Below are positions 1 to 8,341 of a DNA stretch of 64,000 bases, in pieces. The position numbers were made by a program, and so were the translations under genes. The notes under the pieces are model-generated. The model did no database searches. It was not told the DNA's origin and worked only from the letters and a program-made list of their open reading frames with translations. Positions within the stretch are counted from its first letter, which is position 1; each line of letters begins with the position of its first letter. The stretch is from Iningainema tapete BLCC-T55 (GTDB lineage Bacteria; Cyanobacteriota; Cyanobacteriia; Cyanobacteriales; Nostocaceae), in NCBI RefSeq assembly GCF_014698965.1, contig NZ_JACXAE010000048.1, forward strand, positions 1 through 64,000. The letters are read 5' to 3'.

Positions 1-1737
1 TATACCACTCCTCACTCAGTCCACAATTCTGTTTTATACCGTTTAATAGCGATTTATCCTATTTTACGAGTCTCCCATGCGGTTTCTCAAATGCTAAAGT
101 TTATGTCCCAAATCAGTCAGCAATTTACCCATCCACGTCTCGTCGCCTTTGCCAAACGCTTTGGTGAGGCACACGTTAATTTAGCATGTCACGCCGCCTT
201 CCCTTTGGCACTCACTCCAGAACTTTTGTACTGCCTGCGAGAGAACTTCCAACCTCAAGCTCCCTGGATAGCCGTTGCTGATATCTTACTTTCCCTATGC
301 GCTCCAGTAGGCTACGAACTTTACGAACTCGAATCAGAAGTACGCAACGAATTACTTCTCACCCTCACCCTCAAAAACTACTTTGATGAGCAGCGATTAT
401 ACGACTTATCTGATTTTACCGTCGCTTATATTCGGCAGCAATTAAAAACCAATTATCGCATTGACCAAGACTTGGGTGCAGCTCCCCATTGGACAGCATT
501 AGCTTACATCAAACCTGAACAAGCAGTTCATGATATTGCCGCAGCACTGAAAACTGCACTGGCACAAAAAAATCCTTCGGAGTGGGTGCGGTTAACCTCG
601 TTAGTAGAAAGCTATGCTGATATTGACCCATTAATTAACTCAGGTTTTCAACCCTTGTTAGTATTAGCCCGTGGTTGGGATGCTAAAGCAAGAGGGGAAG
701 ATGAAGCCGCCGCAGAAGAATTTAACCAGTTGGGCAACCCAGGCAAACAAATAGAAGTTGGGGGAGTCAGTTTTGAGATTCCGCCAGTAGATAATCCTCC
801 ACCGCTGACTTTTGAGTTTGAAGTTGTCACCGTTAACCGTCGCGGCGAAATTATCAAAAGAGAACCTAAACAAGCGAGATACTTTAGTGAAGACTTAGGA
901 AATGGTATTACCCTAGAAATGGTTGCCATACCTGGTGGCACTTTTACTATGGGCGCTCCACGAAATGAGAAAGGTAGTAGTAAACACGAACGCCCACAAC
1001 ACCAAGTAACCGTTCAACCCTTCTTCATGGGCAAGTACCCCATCACTCAGGTACAATGGAGAGCAGTAGCCGCATTACCCAAAGTTAATCTCGACCTCGA
1101 TCCCAACCCATCTCGTTTCAAAGGTGATAATCGTCCTGTAGAAAATATTTATTGGGATGAAGCGGCAGAATTTTGTGCTAGACTATCTAGAAGTACAGGC
1201 AAAGATTATCGACTCCCCAGCGAAGCGGAGTGGGAATATGCCTGTCGTGCTGGAACAAAAACACCCTTTCACTTTGGTCAGACGATTACAGGTGAGTTGG
1301 CAAATTATCGTGCTAGCGAAACCTTTGCTGATGAACAAAAAGGAGAGTATAGACAAAAAACCACGCCCGTCGGGGTTTTTACTCCCAATGCGTTTGGTTT
1401 ATATGACATGCATGGCAATGTTTGGGAGTGGTGCGCTGATAATTGGCATTATAGTTATGAAGGTTCGCCAATAAATGGTAATGCTTGGATCTTGCTAAAT
1501 GATAATAATTCTCGATTATTGCGCGGCGGTTCTTGGTACGACAATCCGAGGAATTGCCGTTCGGCGTATCGCGACTACGACGCGCCGGCCTCAGGAACGA
1601 CGACCTCGGGTTTCGGGTTGTGGTTGCCGTTGCGAGGACTTTGTACCCTTGACACTTTTGTCCTTTTACCCTTTATTTTTTTCTTTTGGAGAGCGAAGCG
1701 GAGCGGAGCGATCAAAAATTTTTTTGGGCAAAATTGA
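1..1737 (+). CDS. Formylglycine-generating-enzyme-like (SUMF1) protein, 5'-partial, frameshifted C-terminus
   Basis: The reading frame is open to the window edge; the first ATG is at 91, but the preceding 30 codons read like protein, so the gene probably starts upstream. Residues 1-200 (from the ATG) are a helical region seen in cyanobacterial proteins of this type. An FGE-sulfatase domain starts near residue 277 (MVAIPGGTFTMG) and runs through RLPSEAEWEYACRAG, MHGNVWEW and RGGSWYDNPRNCRSAYRD. Family members normally end in a GFRVV-type strand. Here the current frame gives GFGLWLP, while another frame from 1593 reads RNDDLGFRVVVAVARTLYP and stops at 1652. One base is missing near 1591-1593, and the last ~48 codons of this frame are read-through of noncoding DNA. 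The role (enzyme or sugar/ligand-binding fold) is unknown. Confidence 0.8.
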   Translation, partial: YTTPHSVHNSVLYRLIAIYPILRVSHAVSQMLKFMSQISQQFTHPRLVAFAKRFGEAHVNLACHAAFPLALTPELLYCLRENFQPQAPWIAVADILLSLCAPVGYELYELESEVRNELLLTLTLKNYFDEQRLYDLSDFTVAYIRQQLKTNYRIDQDLGAAPHWTALAYIKPEQAVHDIAAALKTALAQKNPSEWVRLTSLVESYADIDPLINSGFQPLLVLARGWDAKARGEDEAAAEEFNQLGNPGKQIEVGGVSFEIPPVDNPPPLTFEFEVVTVNRRGEIIKREPKQARYFSEDLGNGITLEMVAIPGGTFTMGAPRNEKGSSKHERPQHQVTVQPFFMGKYPITQVQWRAVAALPKVNLDLDPNPSRFKGDNRPVENIYWDEAAEFCARLSRSTGKDYRLPSEAEWEYACRAGTKTPFHFGQTITGELANYRASETFADEQKGEYRQKTTPVGVFTPNAFGLYDMHGNVWEWCADNWHYSYEGSPINGNAWILLNDNNSRLLRGGSWYDNPRNCRSAYRDYDAPASGTTTSGFGLWLPLRGLCTLDTFVLLPFIFFFWRAKRSGAIKNFFGQN

Positions 1738-1845
1738 GCTATTCATATTCAATTACCAATAACGATAACACGTATAGGAATTATCTGTCAACTTTTTTCC
1801 AAATTTAAGCAAAGAAATCACAATACAGTGGCTGTACCTGACCAT

Positions 1846-2055
1846 TCAAGCTTGATTGCGCCGCTGCTCTAAACGTTCGCGGAGTGCCGTTGCTAAGTCC
1901 GGGTCATTTAACCCTTTGTTCGGGGGGTATACTTTAGCATTTGGATCTCGGAATCTTTCTACGTAAATTGATACAGCTTCGTCGTCCTCTCTGTGTTCAA
2001 GGATATATTGCCGAAACTCTGAGCGGGTGATTGTTGCGAAATTAGGCTTGCTCAT
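1846..2055 (-). CDS. Small DUF6887-like hypothetical protein
   Basis: This 69-residue protein starts MSKPNFATITRSEFRQYILE and continues with HREDDEAVSIYVERF, resembling a family of small cyanobacterial proteins that begin M(S/T)KPNF and carry LRxYxLEHR..DEAF (DUF6887, from memory). The frame extends 16 codons upstream, but the ATG at 2055 fits the family start. No catalytic motif is visible. Such proteins often sit next to short partner genes, but no partner is present here. Function unknown. Confidence 0.6.
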   Translation of the reverse strand: MSKPNFATITRSEFRQYILEHREDDEAVSIYVERFRDPNAKVYPPNKGLNDPDLATALRERLEQRRNQA

Positions 2056-2208
2056 AAAAATATCCAGCGGGGAGTAACTTACTTGTGAAGCGCATTTTAA
2101 CACGTTGGCTATTTCAATGGGACTCGGTTTGGTCTAATGTAGAACAAAGAACTCAGCTTGGTACAAATAACGGTGCTTAAATACTGATAAATTTAAGCGC
2201 CGATTTAC

Positions 2209-2805
2209 TTATAAACCTTTGCCACTCATTGCTTCAGCCGTGTTTACTTTCTCACTCAGACGCTCATAAGGAGAGCGTAACCTCATCGTCTCCACTTCCC
2301 AGATGTAGCCATGAATTACTACATCATCAGGAATCAAGGGAGAATTTCGCAGCAACTCTACCTGTTTCACGCAAGTTTCATCTACATCAACAAATGTTTT
2401 AATCCATTTAGAAAAAACACCCGACGATAGCTTTAATTCAGGTAGGGCAGGATCAATGGATGTCTGGTCTAAATTAATTCCTTTTTTTTCTAAGAAATGA
2501 CTGATAAAATCTCCAGAAGCAGTCATCATGCCGCATTCAGTATGATTGATGACGATAATTTCTTTAGTTCCAAAAAACTGCGTTGTTAACATGGCAGATC
2601 GAATCGCGTCATCTGTCACTACCCCTCCTGCATTACGGAAAATATGAGCATCTCCAACTCCTATTCCCAAGGCTTTCTCCACTGATAAACGCTCATCCAT
2701 GCAAGCCAATACCCACAAACGTTTGTTATTGGGAATTCCCAACTGACGCCTTAGTGCCCAGTTTTTCCTGTCTGATAAATCTTGGTCAACTTTTTGGTGC
2801 AACAT
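2209..2805 (-). CDS. Beta-class carbonic anhydrase family protein
   Basis: Beta-carbonic anhydrases interconvert CO2 and bicarbonate with a zinc ion. The motif CMDER gives Cys35 with the Asp37-Arg39 dyad, and HTECG gives His88 and Cys91, so the full Cys-His-Cys zinc site is present. At 198 residues it is a short single-domain member, related to the small 'plant-type' forms and to carbonyl sulfide or CS2 hydrolases of the same fold, which sequence reading alone cannot exclude. The frame runs 18 codons further upstream to a TTG, but the ATG at 2805 is preferred. It is not next to carboxysome genes, so a housekeeping or stress role is more likely than a role in the carboxysome. Confidence 0.85.
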   Translation of the reverse strand: MLHQKVDQDLSDRKNWALRRQLGIPNNKRLWVLACMDERLSVEKALGIGVGDAHIFRNAGGVVTDDAIRSAMLTTQFFGTKEIIVINHTECGMMTASGDFISHFLEKKGINLDQTSIDPALPELKLSSGVFSKWIKTFVDVDETCVKQVELLRNSPLIPDDVVIHGYIWEVETMRLRSPYERLSEKVNTAEAMSGKGL

Positions 2806-3074
2806 TACTTGAAATTTTATTGATAGGAGTGTAACCCTGACGGTGTATTGCGGCGACAACCCCAGTGTCAGACACCAAGAAAGGCACTCACAAGAGTCAA
2901 ATTATTTAGTTATTTTATCTATCCATCAAAATGTAATCAGCATCAGTTATTACAAAATCTGAGTTATCAGATTGTGGGGTGAGCAAATCCGTTACAATCA
3001 AACATGCCCTGTACTCACGGCAAAACTGGTGAGTCAGCAATTCGTAATGGTGAACAAGTGATTGAAATGTACTT

Positions 3075-3734
3075 ATGCTAAAGCTTTATCACAACCCAAT
3101 TTCACCAAATTCTCGTCGTGTCTGGATTACCTTAATGGAAAAAGGACTCTCGTTTGAATTGGTGGAAGTCAAATATCTCGATGGAGAACAGTTTAAACCA
3201 GAGTTTTTAGCGATTAGCCCTTTTCACCACATCCCTATTTTGGTAGATGACGGGTTTAACATAGTGGAATCTTTGGCAATATTAGATTATTTAGAAGCAA
3301 AGTACCCTACACCCGCCATGTTACCTACTGATGCGAAGGATTTGGTAATTGTGCGGATGGTGCAACAGGCAACTGTGAATGAATTAATGCCTGCCACAAT
3401 CCCATTAACTCCGGTGCTCTTAGGTTTACCAGGGGGAGATATAGAAAAGATTGAGCAATCCAAACAGAAAGTCTCAACAGTGCTGAAGTTTTTTGAGAGT
3501 TTACTCGATCATCGCCCTTTCTTTGGCAGTGAAAATATAACTCTTGCCGAATCTGTCGCTGGTACTATAGTACCTTGGTTGCTAGGGGGAAGCGTTTCTT
3601 TTGGTGAATATCCCAAACTGAGTGCTTGGTGCGATCGCTTAACAGCACGTCCCGCGTGGCAAAAAACCCAAACCCCAGAAATTATCGAAGCGATCAAATC
3701 TCGCATGACAGCTAGGATGGCACAAACATCTTAG
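3075..3734 (+). CDS. Glutathione S-transferase family protein
   Basis: The 219-residue protein has an N-terminal thioredoxin-like GST domain (residues 1-80: MLKLYHNPISPNSRRVWITL, FHHIPILVDDGF with the cis-Pro, then the glutathione-contacting ESLAILDYLEAKYP) and an all-helical C-terminal domain to about residue 205. The Ser/Asn-rich SPNSRR loop at residues 10-15 lies where GSTs place the residue that activates glutathione. Predicted cytosolic; substrate unknown, with detoxification or stress roles typical for the family. It stands alone, and a dispersed repeat begins right after its stop. Confidence 0.9.
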   Translation: MLKLYHNPISPNSRRVWITLMEKGLSFELVEVKYLDGEQFKPEFLAISPFHHIPILVDDGFNIVESLAILDYLEAKYPTPAMLPTDAKDLVIVRMVQQATVNELMPATIPLTPVLLGLPGGDIEKIEQSKQKVSTVLKFFESLLDHRPFFGSENITLAESVAGTIVPWLLGGSVSFGEYPKLSAWCDRLTARPAWQKTQTPEIIEAIKSRMTARMAQTS

Positions 3735-3735
3735 T

Positions 3736-3775
3736 GGTGCGTTACGGCGCTTAGCTATAGCGCACCCTACGTTGG
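3736..3775. repeat. Dispersed repeat, copy 1 (left of toxin-antitoxin pair)
   Basis: The element has GGTGCGTTACGGC at one end and CACCCTACGTTGG at the other around a short inverted core. A shorter copy with the same two ends lies at 4498-4524 on the other side of the toxin-antitoxin genes. Confidence 0.7.
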
Positions 3776-3796
3776 AATCTTAATTGCCATATAAAA

Positions 3797-3867
3797 GGGA
3801 GGCTCCGCCTCCTGAGTGGCATTCCCAGTTAGAAACTGGGAACGAGGGACTGGGAACGAGGGACGAG
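3797..3867. repeat. Palindromic intergenic repeat (GGAGGCTCCGCCTCC / TTCCCAGT...ACTGGGAA)
   Basis: Two small inverted repeats lie in a row: GGAGGC-TCC-GCCTCC, then TTCCCAGT paired with ACTGGGAA, followed by repeated 'GGGAACGAGGGA'. Related sequence (GTTCCCAGTC, GGAGGCAGAGCCTCC) recurs at 17175-17297, so this is a dispersed family rather than a gene-specific terminator. Confidence 0.65.
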
Positions 3868-3874
3868 GAAAGGT

Positions 3875-4213
3875 TTATTGAGTAAATAGGTTGCACAACT
3901 TCTCAGCAATTTGCTCCTGTGTTTCCAATGACAATGTACCTAATTCTCGTTGAACCATTGATTTACGAAGTGTGATTAAGTGATCCAATCTGATAGTAGA
4001 TGGTTTATGCAGACCACTATTGGCAAAGTCTGGATGGTTATGATCTAAGATAATGTCTGTTTCAATCAAATCAGTAGAAATCCGACTGGTGATTAAAGCC
4101 AAGATAATGTGAAGATTTAATCCTATAGGATTAGTCAGACAAACTGTAGGACGTACTTTAGTAGCTGATAAATCATCAAACGGAAAACTTACTAGAACAA
4201 CTTTACCCTTCAT
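3875..4213 (-). CDS. Type II toxin, MazF/PemK-like endoribonuclease family
   Basis: The 112-residue protein MKGKVVLVSFPFDDLSATKV... has the start of the MazF/PemK SH3-like barrel, with the conserved pattern 'G.VVLV.FPF.D...K.RP' followed by a strand-rich region (IILALITSRI). MazF toxins are mRNA interferases; activity is inferred from family. The ATG at 4213 overlaps the end of the upstream antitoxin gene by 11 bases, typical of translationally coupled toxin-antitoxin operons. An alternative in-frame start lies five codons upstream. The pair lies between two copies of a dispersed repeat. Confidence 0.75.
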   Translation of the reverse strand: MKGKVVLVSFPFDDLSATKVRPTVCLTNPIGLNLHIILALITSRISTDLIETDIILDHNHPDFANSGLHKPSTIRLDHLITLRKSMVQRELGTLSLETQEQIAEKLCNLFTQ

Positions 4214-4442
4214 CAAGTGGCTTCCCATCCTCTAAAGTATAAATGTCTTCCTCAGGATCGTGGAGGAAAGCAAAAACTGGATTAGTAGCTGCTGCTTTAA
4301 GCCATTCTTGTTCGTCTATTTCTTCTGTTTCAGGAAATAAGAGAATGACGCGAACACGACTAGACTTAGCAACAAATAATGGTTGCTCTAAATGTAATTC
4401 ACCTTTTTCATTAACTGTTCCTGTAACCTCTATTGCTTTCAT
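4203..4442 (-). CDS. Antitoxin of MazF/PemK-like pair
   Basis: The 79-residue protein MKAIEVTGTVNEKGELHLEQ... has a short N-terminal beta-rich segment that sets out a 'T.NEKGELHL' hairpin, then an acidic helical tail (EEIDEQEWLKAAATNPVFAFL, DPEEDIYTLEDGKP). This is the common layout of small cyanobacterial antitoxins: an N-terminal DNA-binding or dimer part and an acidic C-terminal part that wraps the toxin. It is immediately upstream of, and overlaps, the MazF-like toxin gene, so the two should be co-transcribed and autoregulated (inference). Confidence 0.7.
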   Translation of the reverse strand: MKAIEVTGTVNEKGELHLEQPLFVAKSSRVRVILLFPETEEIDEQEWLKAAATNPVFAFLHDPEEDIYTLEDGKPLDEG

Positions 4443-4497
4443 ACTTTTGACCTGTTATCATGTCTTTCCTTGTTCAGAACTATTCTATCTATGTTAG

Positions 4498-4524
4498 GCG
4501 GTGCGTTACGGCACCCTACGTTGG
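4498..4524. repeat. Dispersed repeat, copy 2 (right of toxin-antitoxin pair)
   Basis: It has the same ends as copy 1 (GGTGCGTTACGGC and CACCCTACGTTGG) without the inner 13 bases. It overlaps the stop codon of the dehydrogenase gene on the minus strand, supplying its last codons (Met-Pro-Thr-stop). Confidence 0.7.
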
Positions 4525-5541
4525 CATCATTGCTACTTTGATTACTTTACGATCTCTCATATCACAGAACACTTGTTCTAAATCTTTTAATTGACGATGT
4601 TCGCTGATGAGTAATTCAAAGGGAATCTTCCTACTCGCAATTAGTGATAGTGCTGCTCGGACATATTCTGGTGTGTTGTGAAATACGCCTTTGAGGGTAA
4701 GTTCACTATAATGTAGCTGTTCTGTATTTACAGTAATAGTGGTGTCGCGGGGACAACCACCAAATAAGTTTACTGTAGCACCAGGACGGGCGATCGCGAT
4801 CGCCATCTCCCAAACACTTGGCACGCCTGTTGCTTCTATCACCACATCTGCACCCCATCCTTGTGTCAGTTCTTTCACAACAGCAGGAATCTCTACTTGA
4901 TGGTAATTAAAAGTCTTTGCTGCACCGAGTTTTTCCCCAATTTTGAGCCGAGGTTCATTACCGCCAAACAAAAATACTTCTACACCAGCCTCAACTAACG
5001 AAGCGACAAACATCAGTCCGATCGCACCATCTCCCAAAACTACCACGCGATCGCCTGCTTTAATATTAGACCGGGCTACTCCATGCAAAACACACGCCAA
5101 CGGTTCTGTCATCGCCGCCAATTCGTCACGCAACTCCGCAGGAATCGACAACAAATTATGCTGCACAATCTGTGCGGGAACTTTCAGATACTGAGCAAAA
5201 GTGCCGTTGTTCCAGGTCAAATTTGGGCAAAGAGAGTATTCTTGCCGTTGACAAAAAAAGCATTTCATGCATGGAGCAGAATTATTAGCCACCACGCGAT
5301 CGCCTACTTGCCAACCCTCAACATCTTCTCCCACAGCAACAATTTGCCCTGCTGCCTCATGACCAAACAGGGTAGGAGGGCGTAACATTTTAGCATGACC
5401 GCCGCGACGCCAAACTTTCAAATCTGTACCGCAAGTTGTTGCTGCGCCCACTTGTATCACCACTTCACCCTTTGCGGGAGTAGGATCGGCAACTTCTTCT
5501 AGGCGTAAATCTTCTTTCCCGTAAAGTAATGCTGCTAGCAC
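4516..5541 (-). CDS. Zinc-dependent alcohol/polyol dehydrogenase (MDR family)
   Basis: The 341-residue medium-chain dehydrogenase carries Cys37 (TTCGTD), His61-Glu62 (FGHEAAG) and Glu in MTEPLACVLHG as catalytic zinc ligands. Cys91, Cys94, Cys97 and Cys105 form the structural zinc lobe. The NAD(P)-binding Rossmann motif is VVVLGDGAIGL near residue 168. It resembles the threonine, sorbitol or galactitol dehydrogenase branch; the substrate is not determinable. The start is GTG, and the frame begins directly with the conserved first strand, so the start is credible. The extreme C-terminus is encoded inside a dispersed repeat. Confidence 0.88.
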   Translation of the reverse strand: MLAALLYGKEDLRLEEVADPTPAKGEVVIQVGAATTCGTDLKVWRRGGHAKMLRPPTLFGHEAAGQIVAVGEDVEGWQVGDRVVANNSAPCMKCFFCQRQEYSLCPNLTWNNGTFAQYLKVPAQIVQHNLLSIPAELRDELAAMTEPLACVLHGVARSNIKAGDRVVVLGDGAIGLMFVASLVEAGVEVFLFGGNEPRLKIGEKLGAAKTFNYHQVEIPAVVKELTQGWGADVVIEATGVPSVWEMAIAIARPGATVNLFGGCPRDTTITVNTEQLHYSELTLKGVFHNTPEYVRAALSLIASRKIPFELLISEHRQLKDLEQVFCDMRDRKVIKVAMMPT

Positions 5542-5663
5542 GCTCTTGTATCCTGGGGATGGACATGGTAATTATACAAGATGCAGAGGATCTAAATTAT
5601 TGGACATCTGGCAACAATCCCGGTTAATTATGATTTTTAACCATAGATGAACACCGATAAAAA

Positions 5664-5691
5664 TCTGTGTTTATCTGTGTTTATCTGTGGT
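5664..5691. repeat. Short tandem repeat TCTGTGTTTATC
   Basis: The 12-mer TCTGTGTTTATC is repeated in tandem and followed by TCTGTGG. The same array occurs at 13917-13945, so it is a dispersed intergenic repeat. Confidence 0.75.
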
Positions 5692-5713
5692 TTCATCTCT
5701 TTAAAATCGAACA

Positions 5714-5741
5714 GTAGAGACGCGATATATCGCGTCTCTAC
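5714..5741. repeat. Perfect 28-bp palindrome (GTAGAGACG family)
   Basis: GTAGAGACGCGATA is followed directly by its reverse complement, with no mismatches. Similar palindromes with the same ends (GTAGAGACG / CGTCTCTAC) occur at 23755-23782 and, shortened, at 8209-8229. It lies between two convergently placed gene ends and could form a hairpin, but it lacks a T-run. Confidence 0.8.
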
Positions 5742-5791
5742 AGAATTTTGTGATTATCAGGAACCTACAGGAAATTAACCAGTCTACAATC

Positions 5792-5977
5792 CTAAGACTT
5801 CACCGCTCCTTGAGGTACTGCTCCTGTCTTTCTTCCCTCTACGCTGGGCATACGGCTGACGGTTAATAGTGGGACTTCTTGCCAGCAGGTTTTACAGAAC
5901 CAGTAGAAGTCACCATGACGGACGTGACGTAAGAGAGAGCCTCCGCAACAGGGGCAACTGTTGGATGTCATGCTCAT
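5792..5977 (-). CDS. Small zinc-ribbon protein
   Basis: The 61-residue protein carries two cysteine knuckles, Cys8-x2-Cys11 (CPCC) and Cys28-x2-Cys31 (CKTC), spaced as in a zinc ribbon, with LLRHVRHGDFYWFCKTCWQEVP between and after them. The C-terminal third is low in structure. A strong ribosome site (TAGGAGGA) lies 8 bases before the ATG. Small proteins with this 'LLRH.R....YWFC..C..EVP' pattern recur in cyanobacteria, often upstream of unrelated genes; function unknown. It reads away from the glycosyltransferase gene's start and follows nothing obvious in an operon. Confidence 0.7.
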   Translation of the reverse strand: MSMTSNSCPCCGGSLLRHVRHGDFYWFCKTCWQEVPLLTVSRMPSVEGRKTGAVPQGAVKS

Positions 5978-6029
5978 ACTATTGTCCTCCTAAAAAAGTT
6001 TTTATGGTTGTACTAAAAAAAGCTGATGA

Positions 6030-7097
6030 TTAAAGCTGAATTTGGGCAGCACGAAGATGTCCATTCAGACTAATCCGTTGTTGGATAAGTTTTTCGTAAA
6101 CTGCTTGATACCCATTCACCATCTGGGTAACGCTAAACTTATTTTCTACATATTCACGGCATGTATGACGATTTAGTTGCAAAGCTTGAGGAATCACTGC
6201 CGCCATCTCTTCATAGCTAGAGCAGACAAAACCTGACACACCTTGGGCAATTACCTCCTGTACAGAACCTAAATTAATGGCAATGACTGGTGTACCCGCC
6301 GCCATTGATTCTATCATGACTAACCCAAAAGGTTCTTGCCAAGTAATTGGGAACAGAGTAATAGTGGCGTTGCCTAAAAATTCTGCTTTCTCGGCGTGAT
6401 TGATTTCACCTAAGTATTCAATTTGCTTGCCATCAATATGGGGTGCAATTTCTTGTTCAAAAAACTTAACGTCCACAACATCAACCTTACCTGCCATTTT
6501 CAAACGCCAACCTGTTTGTTTGGCAATGGCGATCGCATGTTGTGGTCCTTTTTCTGGAGAAAAGCGTCCTAAAAATGCCAAGTATGGAGGCTCTTGAGGT
6601 TGCGCGATAAAAGGATAATCGGCGGGGTTAATGCCATTGTAAACAGTACCAACGTAATTCAGGTCAATTTGACGCTGTGCGTTACTGATACTTACGTATG
6701 GTTGCTGTTGGTGATGGCTGTATACGTGCTGGTTATCCGTTGTAAACTTACCGTGCAAAGTATGCACTGTCGGAGTTGACACCAAGTTCGCTAAAGGTAG
6801 TGCCGAAATCCCTACGTGGGAGTGAATTATGTCGAATTCCTTGGCTATTTGATAAACTTGGCTAAGTTCTAGCATCTCGTACACTGCGTACTCTTTAACC
6901 TTTGGGTCTAAGCGCAATGCACGAGGGTATACTGCTTCTAACCTTGCCAATGTTTGCGAATCGCCAGAAGCGAACAAAGTGACATCATGTCCTCTACGCA
7001 CTAGTTCATCTGTCAAACGACTCACTACCAGTTCAATTCCTCCGTATGTTGGAGGTGGAACTCGTTCCCACAAGGGGGCTACTTGAGCGATTTTCAT
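6030..7097 (-). CDS. Glycosyltransferase family 4
   Basis: The 355-residue GT-B enzyme starts with the donor-family signature of GT4 proteins that bind near a Gly-rich loop (VPPPTYGGIELVVSRLTDELVRRGHDVTLFASG). The nucleotide-sugar domain has FLGRFSPEKGPQHAIAIA and the E-x7-E motif EPFGLVMIESMAAGTPVIA. It probably transfers a sugar from an activated nucleotide sugar to a lipid or polysaccharide acceptor at the inner face of the membrane; the acceptor is unknown. Length is typical for the shorter GT4 members. It is a single gene, followed by the small zinc-ribbon gene on the same strand with a 50-base gap in the direction of transcription. Confidence 0.9.
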   Translation of the reverse strand: MKIAQVAPLWERVPPPTYGGIELVVSRLTDELVRRGHDVTLFASGDSQTLARLEAVYPRALRLDPKVKEYAVYEMLELSQVYQIAKEFDIIHSHVGISALPLANLVSTPTVHTLHGKFTTDNQHVYSHHQQQPYVSISNAQRQIDLNYVGTVYNGINPADYPFIAQPQEPPYLAFLGRFSPEKGPQHAIAIAKQTGWRLKMAGKVDVVDVKFFEQEIAPHIDGKQIEYLGEINHAEKAEFLGNATITLFPITWQEPFGLVMIESMAAGTPVIAINLGSVQEVIAQGVSGFVCSSYEEMAAVIPQALQLNRHTCREYVENKFSVTQMVNGYQAVYEKLIQQRISLNGHLRAAQIQL

Positions 7098-7347
7098 ATG
7101 TTTTGGTTCAGCTTCTTATACAGTCCTACTGTCAAGACTGAGATCTGATCGGGGCAGAGCATTTCTACTTACCCCTTCGTCTAACTTAACCTGATTTACT
7201 CCGAAGAGCGCAATTTCGGTTAACCGTACTTGACAAGGAGCCTTAAGTTTTTAACGTTTACATTATTAAGTTACTGTCTGCCCCATCAACTTTTCATCTA
7301 TCCTGAGAATCAAAACAATCAAAGAGAACTGTATCTTAAGTAACTAT

Positions 7348-8019
7348 TTACCCATAGGGATCAATTTTCTGACCTTTGCGTAGAAAAGTGATACCAAAAG
7401 CACCTAAAACTAAAGTGCCTAATCCTAATGAGGGTTCGGTAATCGGCTCAGAGATATTGGCAGGCTGACCAAATACGTTTAATGTCAAATCATATGAATA
7501 GTCTGTAAAAAAGTCGCCGTTGCCTAACTGCCTAACTCCAAGAATATTAAATGAGTTTACTTGAATGCTGATACTGTCAACCGTATTACTAAATAAATCA
7601 GGGTTTTCACGGTTTGTACCAAATATGATGCCATTCGCTCCTTGACGTGTTACCGAAGAAGCTGTTCTCACAGTTTCTAACTCGATTAAATCTGGTTGTC
7701 TATCAGTCAAATAAGCAACAAAATTATTAAAGTCTGGATCTGTATCAGTGGTAGCAGTGAATATCTTACCAATAGAGGCAGGAGTAACAGTTATACCTTC
7801 AAATAGAGTTGGGGCATCAGGAAGTAAAAAAGCGTTTTCGTCAAATTTACCTGGTGATATTCTCGTAGTTAATTGCAAATTCTCAGCAATTCCACTAATG
7901 CCGCCTGTGAGTGAGAAGTTTCTTGTTCCAAGTAATGCAGCTTGTACTGTTTCCCCTAATCCTAAAATAATCAATGTCGCAGTGGCGATCGCCACTGTTA
8001 ACTTTTTCGTAGATGCCAT
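7348..8019 (-). CDS. Secreted PEP-CTERM-like protein
   Basis: The 223-residue protein has a signal peptide (MASTKKLTVAIATATLIILG, ending near VQA-A) and a C-terminal sorting signal: the PEP-like tripeptide Thr-Glu-Pro (EPITEPSLGLG), a hydrophobic helix (LGTLVLGAFGITFL) and a basic end (RKGQK). This is the PEP-CTERM/exosortase layout with TEP for PEP. The middle is strand-rich and unassigned. The ATG at 8019 has an AAGGAG site 8 bases upstream; a TTG one codon earlier is less likely. A surface or extracellular matrix role is inferred. Confidence 0.75.
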   Translation of the reverse strand: MASTKKLTVAIATATLIILGLGETVQAALLGTRNFSLTGGISGIAENLQLTTRISPGKFDENAFLLPDAPTLFEGITVTPASIGKIFTATTDTDPDFNNFVAYLTDRQPDLIELETVRTASSVTRQGANGIIFGTNRENPDLFSNTVDSISIQVNSFNILGVRQLGNGDFFTDYSYDLTLNVFGQPANISEPITEPSLGLGTLVLGAFGITFLRKGQKIDPYG

Positions 8020-8208
8020 CAAACTTACTCCTTCACCTTGACTTGAAAGACATTAATTTACTCTCTCTTTCAGGTATAAAAAAATAATATTTTGATGTCA
8101 ATAGTAAACATAATATTCAATATTTTTACTTAAATAAAATCTGTGATTGAATAGTAATGACTAATTTTGTATCAGTGTAATCACATAAAAATTTCATCAC
8201 TTATGTAA

Positions 8209-8229
8209 AGACGCTCCGGCGGAGCGTCT
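8209..8229. repeat. Palindrome AGACGCTCCG-G-CGGAGCGTCT
   Basis: Two 10-base arms around a single G form a GC-rich hairpin in the 320-base gap between the PEP-CTERM-like gene and exonuclease III. The arms end in GAGACG/CGTCTC as in the GTAGAGACG palindromes elsewhere in the window. The rest of the gap is AT-rich with short tandem CTCCTATCTCCTATCT runs and no gene. Confidence 0.7.
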
Positions 8230-8341
8230 CTACAATTGCTGACTGCTGTCTCTTAAGGGTTAGTAAACAGTGGTTAGTGGATGGTAGTTAGTGGTATTTT
8301 TGATAACTGTCTCCTGACTCCTATCTCCTATCTCCTGCAAA

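Noticed and set aside
1157-1474. 105-codon second frame within the FGE-like gene
   Set aside because: It reads against the clear FGE domain frame and has no family pattern; it is not the frameshifted continuation.
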